The notes under the pieces are model-generated. The model did no database searches and was not told the origin of the DNA. It saw only the letters and a program-made list of their open reading frames with translations. The translations under genes and the position numbers were made by a program. Below, in pieces: positions 25,955 through 33,537 of a stretch of DNA of 64,000 nt (positions are counted from its first letter, which is position 1; the number at the start of each line of letters is the position of its first letter). This DNA is from CAJBNH01 sp964447285 (GTDB taxonomy: Bacteria > Myxococcota_A > UBA9042): assembly GCA_964447285.1 (NCBI GenBank), contig CAYURO010000002.1:1-64000 (forward strand), read 5' to 3'.

Positions 25955-27358
25955 CTAACCGCGCCCCTTCCGCTCACCCCGCAAACTGAACGGCGTGTCG
26001 AACACCGTCGGGTCGCCCGCGCGCTCCGTCAGTCGCCCGTTGCGCCACAGGCCGATGCGCTCGAGCCACGCCTCGAATTCCGGCGCCGGCTTCAGGCCAT
26101 ACAGCTCGCGGACGGCGGCGTTGTCGTGAAAGCTGGTCGTTTGGTAGTTCAGCATCACGTCGTCGCCCAGCGGAATGCCCATCAGGTAGGTACAGCCCGC
26201 AGAAGCCAGCAACATCTCCAGGTTTTCCTGGTCGTCCTGGTCGGCGTCGGCGTGGTTGGTGTAGCAGGCGTCGCAGCCCATCGATACGCCGGACAGCTTG
26301 CCCATGAAGTGGTCTTCCAAACCGGCGCGGGTGATCTGCTTGCCGTCCTGCAGGTACTCGGGGCCAATGAAGCCGACGACCGTGTTGACGATGAAGGGCG
26401 TGTAGCGGCGGGCGAAGGCGTAAGTCCGCGCCTCCATGGTGGTCTGGTCGGTGTCGTAGTGCGCCCTTGCCGACAGCGCCGTGCCCTGCCCCGTCTCGAA
26501 GTACATGACGTGCGGGCCCTGCGCCGTGCCCTCGCGCTTGACCAGGTCGTAGGCCTCGTCCATCAGACTGACCGAGATCCCGAAGTTGCGGTTGGCCTTC
26601 TCCGTACCCGCCAGCGACTGGAAGCACAGGTCAACGGGCGCCTGAAACCGCCGAATCGCGTCCATCTGCACCGTCACGTGCGCCAACACACAAACCTGTG
26701 TCGGTATGCGATGTTGGCGGATCATGTCCTTGACGGCGTGCAGGATGGCCGCGGTGTTCTCCACGCTTTCGGTCGATGGGTTGATGCCGATCAGCGCGTC
26801 GCCGTTGCCGTACGACAGCCCGTCCTGAATGGCGGCAAGGATGCCCGGCACGGCGTCGGTGGGGTGGTTTGGCTGCAGCCGCGACGAGATCCGCCCCGGC
26901 AACCCCAACGTATTGTTGCACTTGCGAACCACGCGCATCTTGCGACCGGCCGTCACCAGGTCCAGCGTCGACATCAGTTTGCAGGTGGCGCTGACCATCT
27001 CGGGCGTCAGACCGGGCGAGATCGCCGCGATGTCCTCTCCCGTCGTCTTGCGGTCCAGCAGCCACTCGCGCAGCCCCGACACCGTCCAGCCGCGCACCGT
27101 GCGAAAGGCGCGGTCGTCCAAGTCGTCGATGCTGACGCGCGTGATCTCATCCAGCTCGTAGGGAACCGACGGGTGCTCGTAGAAATGACGCAGCTCGAGA
27201 TCCGCAAGCACGCGCTTGGCCGCCACGCGTTCGCGGGTGCTCTCGGCCGCCAGCCCCGCCGCCTGGTCGCCCGACTTGGGCTCACTGGCGCGGTTCAACG
27301 CGTCCTTCAGGGTGGGGAAGGTGAAGGTCGAGCCGTGGACGGTCGCGGAGAGCTTCAT
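25955..27358 (-). CDS. eutB: Ethanolamine ammonia-lyase large subunit
   Basis: A 467-residue EutB homologue (E. coli EutB is about 453). It forms the substrate- and adenosylcobalamin-binding TIM barrel that converts ethanolamine to acetaldehyde and ammonia. Conserved stretches include KCNNTLGLPGRISSRLQPNH, GDALIGINPSTES, LCFQSLAGTEKANRNFG, MYFETGQGTALSA and GVSMGCDACYTNHADADQDD. The start at 27358 matches the family N-terminus. No EutC small subunit, EutA reactivase or shell genes lie on either side, so the second subunit must be elsewhere or absent. The gene is alone on its strand, divergent from a surface-protein gene. Confidence 0.95.
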   Translation of the reverse strand: MKLSATVHGSTFTFPTLKDALNRASEPKSGDQAAGLAAESTRERVAAKRVLADLELRHFYEHPSVPYELDEITRVSIDDLDDRAFRTVRGWTVSGLREWLLDRKTTGEDIAAISPGLTPEMVSATCKLMSTLDLVTAGRKMRVVRKCNNTLGLPGRISSRLQPNHPTDAVPGILAAIQDGLSYGNGDALIGINPSTESVENTAAILHAVKDMIRQHRIPTQVCVLAHVTVQMDAIRRFQAPVDLCFQSLAGTEKANRNFGISVSLMDEAYDLVKREGTAQGPHVMYFETGQGTALSARAHYDTDQTTMEARTYAFARRYTPFIVNTVVGFIGPEYLQDGKQITRAGLEDHFMGKLSGVSMGCDACYTNHADADQDDQENLEMLLASAGCTYLMGIPLGDDVMLNYQTTSFHDNAAVRELYGLKPAPEFEAWLERIGLWRNGRLTERAGDPTVFDTPFSLRGERKGRG

Positions 27359-27489
27359 GCCGTCGGAGTCTGCGGTCTTGAGGACCGTTCGTCCAGAGCG
27401 TATCGTCGAGGGCGAACTGGCAGCTCTTGCGCGCCCGGAAGCCCGGAGCCGCGCCTGGTCCGCCAAGCGCACACACGGGGGGCCGGACA

Positions 27490-29289
27490 ATGATCGCGAA
27501 GCGCTGGAACGACTTGCGAGGGATGGCGGCGCTGGTGCTGGCGGTGGCGTTGTTCGCTTGGCCGACGCCTCAGGCGTTCGCTGTGCCCGCGACGGTGGCG
27601 GTCGAGGGCTTCCTGAACTCTACTGGCGGTGGCGCGGCACCCGACGGTGACTACGCGGTGGGCGTGGGCCTGTACGCGGCTGAGCTGGGCGGCCAGGCGG
27701 TGTGGAGCGAGGGTCCGCTGACCGTCACAGCAAAGGGCGGGCACTTTTCGTTCGCACTCGGCACCCAAAAGCCCTTGAACCCGGCCACTTTGGCCGATGC
27801 TTCGAGCCTGTGGCTGGGCGTGACGATTGGCTCGGACCCAGAGCTGCCGCGCAAGCCGCTGCACGCCGTACCGTTCGCGGTGCGGGCGGGCGTCGCATCG
27901 GGCCTCGCGTGCTCTGGCTGCGTGACGGCCGGCCACTTGGACCCGCAGGTCCTGGCACCGTATGCCAAGGCGGCGGACCTGTCCAAGGTCTCGAAATCCG
28001 GCGCATATGCCGACCTGTCGGGCGCCCCGACACTGGCAGCGGTGGCCAAGACCGGCGCGTATGCAGACCTGGAAGGCAAGCCGACCTTTGCAGCGATCGC
28101 GACGACGGGCGCGTACGGCGACCTGGATGGACTGCCGGTGCTGGCCAAGGTGGGCGCGGCGTGCGGTACCGGACTGGTCATGCGGGGCATCCTGGCCGAC
28201 GGCGCCTATGACTGCGTGTCGGGCACCGTGGACGCGTCCAAGCTGCCGGGTGACGGACTGAACGAGATCTCCGCAGGCTCGCTGACCAACGAGTTCGCGG
28301 ACGTATTCGCAAGCGCCAAGACGCCCGTCGCGATCCCCGACAACAGTCCGGTCGGCATCAGTGACGTCATCGAAATCCCGGACTTGGGCGTGACGCAAGG
28401 CTTGACGATTACGGCGGAAGTGTCGAACAGCGATATGTCCAGCGTGAAGATCACCCTGATTGACCCGAACGCCGACAAGTTCGTGCTTTGGGACAAGTCG
28501 GCCAAGGGCACGGTCGTCAAGACCTCGTGGCCCGCCCCCACCAAGACGCTGTCCGGCGACCTTGCGACGTGGGTTGGCAAGAACCCCAAGGGAAAGTGGT
28601 ACTTGGAAGTCATCGACACCGGATTTGTGAACAACACGCTCGACGGCGCGATCCAGTCGTGGTCGATCACGTCCAAGACCGTGTCCAGCAAGAAGGTTCA
28701 GGTCAAGGGCGACCTGGTCGTGGACAAGAGCGTGACTGCCGACACGCTGGCAGCCAGCGCGCTGACGGCAACGACCGTCACCGGCACGACGCTGAACGGC
28801 ACCACGGTCAATGCCACCGAGGTCAAGGCAACCAAGGTCACCGCGACCGCCGTGACCGCCGACACCGTGACGGCCAACACCAAGCTGGTGTCCGGCGGCG
28901 GACGCGTTCAGCGAGACCTGCTGCAGTGGAGCACAACAGCCAATAGCCCCACCAAGATCCAAATCAAGACCAATATCAAGATCCAGACCAACACGATGTA
29001 CCGGCTGCTGGTCGAGGGCTACAACTACGGCGCCTCGGCCGTCATCAACAGCGATGCCGTCGGCTACACCTACTCCGGTTGGTCGTGCCTCGGGTCCACC
29101 TCCGTCAACAACTACGCAGGCGGTGGCGCGTTGTCGCAATACTGCAGTGCCGACGGCTATGTCGTGCTGCGTCTGACCGTGCCGTCGGCGTACTTCATGG
29201 GCTTCTCGGTCTCCGCGTGGACGGTGAATCCGGCGGGACAAGGCTTCTCGGTCGAGGCCAAGGTCTACCACCAGGACGCGGACTTGTGA
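27490..29289 (+). CDS. Exported surface protein with tail-fibre-like repeats and a proprotein-convertase P domain
   Basis: A 599-residue protein with a signal peptide (ALFAWPTPQAFA/V). Residues about 25-150 match the beta-rich N-terminal module common in myxobacterial surface proteins. Residues 157-223 hold three copies of a Y-x-D-L-x-G-x-P-x-L repeat (AYADLSGAPTLA, AYADLEGKPTFA, AYGDLDGLPVLA), as in phage tail-fibre/collar proteins. Residues about 275-395 form a P/Homo-B domain (VAIPDNSPVGISDVIEI ... GKWYLEVIDT ... IQSWSIT). Residues 407-467 are a V-T-A-x-T degenerate repeat suggestive of a beta-helix or stalk, and a C-terminal beta domain follows. No protease domain is present. Probable extracellular binding or adhesion role. 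Confidence 0.78.
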   Translation: MIAKRWNDLRGMAALVLAVALFAWPTPQAFAVPATVAVEGFLNSTGGGAAPDGDYAVGVGLYAAELGGQAVWSEGPLTVTAKGGHFSFALGTQKPLNPATLADASSLWLGVTIGSDPELPRKPLHAVPFAVRAGVASGLACSGCVTAGHLDPQVLAPYAKAADLSKVSKSGAYADLSGAPTLAAVAKTGAYADLEGKPTFAAIATTGAYGDLDGLPVLAKVGAACGTGLVMRGILADGAYDCVSGTVDASKLPGDGLNEISAGSLTNEFADVFASAKTPVAIPDNSPVGISDVIEIPDLGVTQGLTITAEVSNSDMSSVKITLIDPNADKFVLWDKSAKGTVVKTSWPAPTKTLSGDLATWVGKNPKGKWYLEVIDTGFVNNTLDGAIQSWSITSKTVSSKKVQVKGDLVVDKSVTADTLAASALTATTVTGTTLNGTTVNATEVKATKVTATAVTADTVTANTKLVSGGGRVQRDLLQWSTTANSPTKIQIKTNIKIQTNTMYRLLVEGYNYGASAVINSDAVGYTYSGWSCLGSTSVNNYAGGGALSQYCSADGYVVLRLTVPSAYFMGFSVSAWTVNPAGQGFSVEAKVYHQDADL

Positions 29290-29419
29290 GGCTTGGCCCA
29301 ACCGTCGTCGGCTCCGTCGCTGCCTGTCCACGCTGCGCCGAATCCCGCCCGAGCCGTTGACCTCTCGCCCCCGCATCCCCCAAAGTCCGCTCAGGTTCAC
29401 CCCCTTTTCCGGAGGCCCC

Positions 29420-31099
29420 ATGGGCGTGTTCGTCCGTTCGCAACACCTCGGTTGGTTCCAGCGCGGCGAGGCCGTCTACCTCTACCACGAGCTGTACGGC
29501 TTCCTGCTTGAGATGTCTGCGGATCTGAAGGGGATTGTCGACGCGTTCACCGAGCCCGTGGACCACTCGGTGGTGGTGGACCAGTTCGCGGGCAAGTTCT
29601 CGATCGCGCAAATGAACGAGTTTCTGTCCGTATTTGGCCAACACCGGGTGCTGGTGGCGCCGGACGTGCTGGAGCTGGACGGGCTGGTCGAGTCCGTACC
29701 GATCAAGGGGCCGTGGATCGTTGCGGCGCGCGAGGTCGACAGCACGGTCACCGCGGTCACCAGCCGCGGCTTTGGCGCGGAGGCGTACGCGCAACCCCAG
29801 ATCGTCAAGATGGACCCGTGGCAGGCGGACCTGTGGCGCAGCATCGACGGCGAGAAGACGGTGCGGCGGCTGGCGGCCAACCTGACCGAGCTGTACGACG
29901 GCGACCCGCTGCAGGACTTGGGCCGGGCGGTCGTCTCCATCGCCGCTTGGACACACTCATCCAGCCAGCTGACGCGCGTTTTGCTGAAGCCTCGCAGCCA
30001 GTTCCAGCGTCTTCCTCCGTATGTCACCAGCACGATGCCCTACGCGCCGCTGTCGGACACGCCGCAGCTGCCGCTTGACCCGCGCACCCGCAACCTCGAT
30101 GCCTACCACGAAGGCACGATTGCCGACGCCGAGGCGCAGTTCGACGAGCTGGAGACCACGCTGTCGCACCTGTTCAGCGACCCGCATCCCGCTTTGGCCG
30201 ACCGCACGTATGCCCAGACGTTTGCTCGGGTTGCGCGTGACCGCGGCTGGGTGGCGCCGAACCGCGCTCAGCTGGTCGAGGTCGGCGGCGGCACCGGCCG
30301 ATTTGCGGCGGGCATGGTCGAGAGCCTGTGTGATCTGGCTGGCTTGCACTACAAGGTGGTCGAGCTTGCGCCGGCGCTTCAGGCCGCGCAGCAGGAGCGT
30401 CTGGCCCCGTTCGGCGCGTTGGCCGAGTCGGTGCGAGGCCATGCCGAGGACCTGCAACTTCCCGAAGCGTCGGTGGATTTTCTGGTCTCCAACGAAGTGA
30501 TTGCCGACCTGCGCATGGGCTTCGTCACGCGGGACTCGCTGCAGAAGGGGCGGCCCGACGACGAGACCGATCCGGAAGCCCTTGCACTTATTCAGCAATA
30601 CGGTCTGGATACACAACAGGCCCCGGAGCCGGTGCCGGTGCAGGTGGGCGCTACGCGGCTGGTCGAGCGGTTGGCCAAGGTCCTGAAGCCGGGCGGCACG
30701 GCGGTGCTGACCGAGTTTGGGGGCGAGAAGCAATTCCCCATCGAGTCCACACAGTTGGAGCACTCCGAGTGGTCGGTGCACTTCGGTCACCTGATGAAGG
30801 TCGCGGGCGTGCTGGGCCTGCAGGCGACGCTGGAGCCCCTGCCGGAATTCCTGAGTCTTCGCGGCGATGTCTGGGTGCTGGCGACGACCCGGACGCAGTT
30901 CCGCAACCTGCGCCACCTGGTGCGGCTGCACGGCGGCGACCTGCAGAAACGCGCGATGACGCCTGAGCAATTCGCGCTGGCGTGCGGCGGTCACCTGCGC
31001 CCCGACAGCATCGAGGGCGTGCAGTTTCGGCCGTGCGGAGAGCGGGTGATGGGTCTGGTACCCAGCGAGTTTCAGGTGTTGGTGCTGCGGCGAGGCTAA
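29420..31099 (+). CDS. PqqD-like domains fused to a MidA-like SAM methyltransferase
   Basis: A 559-residue cytosolic protein. The first 185 residues look like two winged-helix PqqD-like repeats: GEAVYLYHELYGFLLEMSAD...FLSVFGQHRVLV (about 12-80) and KMDPWQADLWRSIDGEKTVRRLA (about 128-150). PqqD-type domains bind leader peptides of RiPP precursors. The methyltransferase domain starts near residue 285 with motif I VEVGGGTGRFAAG, then YKVVELAPALQ and SVDFLVSNEVIADL, resembling the MidA/NDUFAF7 group of protein-arginine methyltransferases. GGAGG precedes the ATG at 29420. No precursor peptide or radical SAM gene is adjacent. The domain names are inference from pattern; the methyltransferase part is firm. 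Confidence 0.7.
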   Translation: MGVFVRSQHLGWFQRGEAVYLYHELYGFLLEMSADLKGIVDAFTEPVDHSVVVDQFAGKFSIAQMNEFLSVFGQHRVLVAPDVLELDGLVESVPIKGPWIVAAREVDSTVTAVTSRGFGAEAYAQPQIVKMDPWQADLWRSIDGEKTVRRLAANLTELYDGDPLQDLGRAVVSIAAWTHSSSQLTRVLLKPRSQFQRLPPYVTSTMPYAPLSDTPQLPLDPRTRNLDAYHEGTIADAEAQFDELETTLSHLFSDPHPALADRTYAQTFARVARDRGWVAPNRAQLVEVGGGTGRFAAGMVESLCDLAGLHYKVVELAPALQAAQQERLAPFGALAESVRGHAEDLQLPEASVDFLVSNEVIADLRMGFVTRDSLQKGRPDDETDPEALALIQQYGLDTQQAPEPVPVQVGATRLVERLAKVLKPGGTAVLTEFGGEKQFPIESTQLEHSEWSVHFGHLMKVAGVLGLQATLEPLPEFLSLRGDVWVLATTRTQFRNLRHLVRLHGGDLQKRAMTPEQFALACGGHLRPDSIEGVQFRPCGERVMGLVPSEFQVLVLRRG

Positions 31100-31109
31100 C
31101 AGCCAGCGG

Positions 31110-31853
31110 CTACAGGGGCGACACGGGCTCAGGCGTCGGCACGCAAGTCTGCGCGGGCTGCTTGTGACCACCGAACAGCAGCCCCAGCGACAGCTGTGCC
31201 GCAGAGCCATTCACGCCGAACTCGGTGCCAAAGCCCGCCTGCGAACCCAGCACCAGCCAGCCCAAGCCGACCTCAGGCACCAGCGCAAACTGCCGGGTCA
31301 CCTGCCACACGAAACCCACCGTCGCGCCTGCGGTCACCAGCTGCGCCGTCTGGCCATAGGTGGACGTGTCCACCGCGATCAGGTCGACCAGCTTGGGCGT
31401 CACGGTCACCTGATTGCCACCGCCCAGATTCCAGCCAATCAGCAGCGGCAGAGACACCGTGCCGATGTGCAGCGGGGCGTCATTGTCCGATCCGCCCGGC
31501 ACGTACAGGTACGAGACGCCGGGCTGTAGCGCCAGATCCAACCCACGGTCGTTCTTGGCCTTTCTGAGGGCGATCCGGCTATCGAAGGTGTAGCCCGGCA
31601 GCGGCAGCCACAGCCGCGCCCCCAGGTCGACCGAGTCCGTCAGGCCCACGCGACCGCCCAGCTCGAGCTGCGGCCCCACGTACGGCTTGCTCCCCCGTCC
31701 CACGCGCATCGCCGCCGGTGCGACCACGACCTGCGTTTCGCCCGGGTCAATCGGACGCGCGGGTCCCAGGGTGGCCATCGAGCACGCGGACAGCGCCGTC
31801 ACGCCCACCGCGACCGCAAGCAACCCCTTCCAACGACTGTGCTTTCCGTTCAT
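31110..31853 (-). CDS. Lipoprotein with outer-membrane beta-barrel-like body
   Basis: A 247-residue protein with a lipobox at LSACS (Cys about residue 24). The body consists of amphipathic strands with Gly/aromatic alternation (YVGPQLELGGRVGLTDSVDLGARLWLPLPGY, LQPGVSYLYV, FGVNGSAAQLSLGLLFG), typical of small 8-stranded outer-membrane barrels. No enzymatic motif is seen. It is 33 bp downstream of the YiiX-like lipoprotein gene on the same strand, probably co-transcribed with it. Confidence 0.7.
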   Translation of the reverse strand: MNGKHSRWKGLLAVAVGVTALSACSMATLGPARPIDPGETQVVVAPAAMRVGRGSKPYVGPQLELGGRVGLTDSVDLGARLWLPLPGYTFDSRIALRKAKNDRGLDLALQPGVSYLYVPGGSDNDAPLHIGTVSLPLLIGWNLGGGNQVTVTPKLVDLIAVDTSTYGQTAQLVTAGATVGFVWQVTRQFALVPEVGLGWLVLGSQAGFGTEFGVNGSAAQLSLGLLFGGHKQPAQTCVPTPEPVSPL

Positions 31854-31886
31854 GTGCTGTGTCCTCGTGTCCGTGGGCCGGGTGCC

Positions 31887-33422
31887 CTACTGCTGCGACA
31901 AGTCCCACTTGGGCCGACGCCACGACGCGCGCAGGTCGGCCTCGGTCGCCACGATGGCCGACTTGCTCGACTCTCGGCCATCCAGAAAGGCGACGAAATC
32001 CATTTGCCGCGTGGGCGTGCCCGCTTCGGCGTCAAACAGCGCCGCGATGTCGTTGGGCGGCAGCGTCACCCGGCCCATCACGGTCGTCAGCGGCAGCGAC
32101 AACCCCTCGCCCTGCCCCTTGGGCCGCAGATAGGCGACGTAGACCAACTCACTGCAGACGAGCTTGGACTGTGTCAGGAAGTCAAAGTCGAAGTCGTAGG
32201 GCTTGCCGTGCTGGGCGAACACCTCTGCCACCGCGCGCGCCTTGTCCAGCGGCGACACCCGAGGTCGCATCGCCCCCAGGTAGTCCGCCTGGGCCGCCTC
32301 ATGCAGGCTGCTGAACACCGACCCCTCGCTGATCGCCTCGGCCACGCGGTGCGGGCGACCGTCTGCGGCCTGCTCGATGTACTTTGCCCACACTTCGGGA
32401 GAGGTCTTCTGCAAGTAAGCCGTCAGCCCCCCTGCCCCAAACGCCTGCAGCACCTCGGGATCCTGGTCGAAGGCCGCCGCCAGCTCGTCCGGCGTGCCCA
32501 GGTAGAACTCCGCGTGCGGCCAGAAGCCGGGCAGCCCCAAGTTCGACAGGTACCAGTTGCGCCGCTCGAGCATCAGGTCGCCGGGATCCAGCTGGGTTTG
32601 CAGCCAGTCGATCTGTTCCGGAGTGATCAGCGAATCCGCCTTGGACCGCAGCCGTGTGTCGCCCATCCACTCGGCAATCTTGGTCACGACCACCTGAGAC
32701 ACTTCGTCCAGCTGCGCCTGCGTCACGCCGCCAATCGCCGTCGCCATCAGCCGCGGAATCGCCTTGTCATACCTTGCCTCGACCTTGTCGGCCGTCTTCA
32801 GCGCCTTCTCTCCCAACGCAAGGAACTCCGCACTGGCCAGGTCCTTCTTCGTCAGTCCCGTCAGGCGCCGCTCCAACGCCGAGGTCGCCAGCTGCAGCGT
32901 CAGCATCGTGTGCGGCCGTGCGGTCTCGCGCAGGACCCGGTCGTACTCGCCCCCGCCGATACCCCACTCGAGGGCTGGGTCATTCATCGCCGTTCGCAAC
33001 ACTGCGCTGGAGCCCCAGGTCTGCAGGAACTCGAGGTTGGCATCCACTTGCGCCGACAACGCCATCAGGCCCACCGCCAGCGCACGGGTCGACTCCTCCG
33101 CCGTCGTGCCCGCGTTCTGCCAGCCGTCCAGAAAGCGCCACTGGTAGGAGGTCAGTGCCCGGTCGTGGTCCAGATACGGCGCCCAGATCGAGAAGAGCAG
33201 CGCCCTTTCATCGGCCGTCAGCGTCTCGTCGTCCGGCCGGTCGGCCAGCGCGGCGTTGGTCTGCACCAGCGTCACGACAAGCTCGACGTCCTTGATCAGT
33301 TGGTTGACGGCCTTTGCGTCAGCCTCGGTCGGCACATGGCCTTCGCCTGGCGCGCAACCCAGCACGGGCATCAGCAACGCCACGAGCAAAATGCTACGTC
33401 GCAGCAGAGAGTTGGAGGGCAT
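31887..33422 (-). CDS. YiiX/YebB-like permuted papain-fold lipoprotein (NlpC/P60 superfamily)
   Basis: A 511-residue lipoprotein (lipobox LMPVLGC). The N-terminal 270 residues are helical and unassigned. The C-terminal half matches circularly permuted NlpC/P60 enzymes. The His comes first, in FWPHAEFYLG (His303); VAEAISEGSVFSSL and the Y-D-F-D-F-D block follow; the catalytic Cys is last, in KLVCSELVYVAY (Cys423). This His-before-Cys order is characteristic of the YiiX/YaeF class of amidases or peptidases, thought to act on peptidoglycan or acyl bonds. The enzyme would face the periplasm or cell surface. Neighbours are other lipoproteins on the same strand. Confidence 0.8.
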   Translation of the reverse strand: MPSNSLLRRSILLVALLMPVLGCAPGEGHVPTEADAKAVNQLIKDVELVVTLVQTNAALADRPDDETLTADERALLFSIWAPYLDHDRALTSYQWRFLDGWQNAGTTAEESTRALAVGLMALSAQVDANLEFLQTWGSSAVLRTAMNDPALEWGIGGGEYDRVLRETARPHTMLTLQLATSALERRLTGLTKKDLASAEFLALGEKALKTADKVEARYDKAIPRLMATAIGGVTQAQLDEVSQVVVTKIAEWMGDTRLRSKADSLITPEQIDWLQTQLDPGDLMLERRNWYLSNLGLPGFWPHAEFYLGTPDELAAAFDQDPEVLQAFGAGGLTAYLQKTSPEVWAKYIEQAADGRPHRVAEAISEGSVFSSLHEAAQADYLGAMRPRVSPLDKARAVAEVFAQHGKPYDFDFDFLTQSKLVCSELVYVAYLRPKGQGEGLSLPLTTVMGRVTLPPNDIAALFDAEAGTPTRQMDFVAFLDGRESSKSAIVATEADLRASWRRPKWDLSQQ

Positions 33423-33537
33423 GTTGTGACTCGACCGGGCCGTCAGGAGGGGAAGGCCTGTCGCGTCTGAGCCGTTCCTGGGCGGAACGGTGCAGGCAGG
33501 CGGGGGAATGGTAGTCCTCCCGCAGGAACATGTCGCG

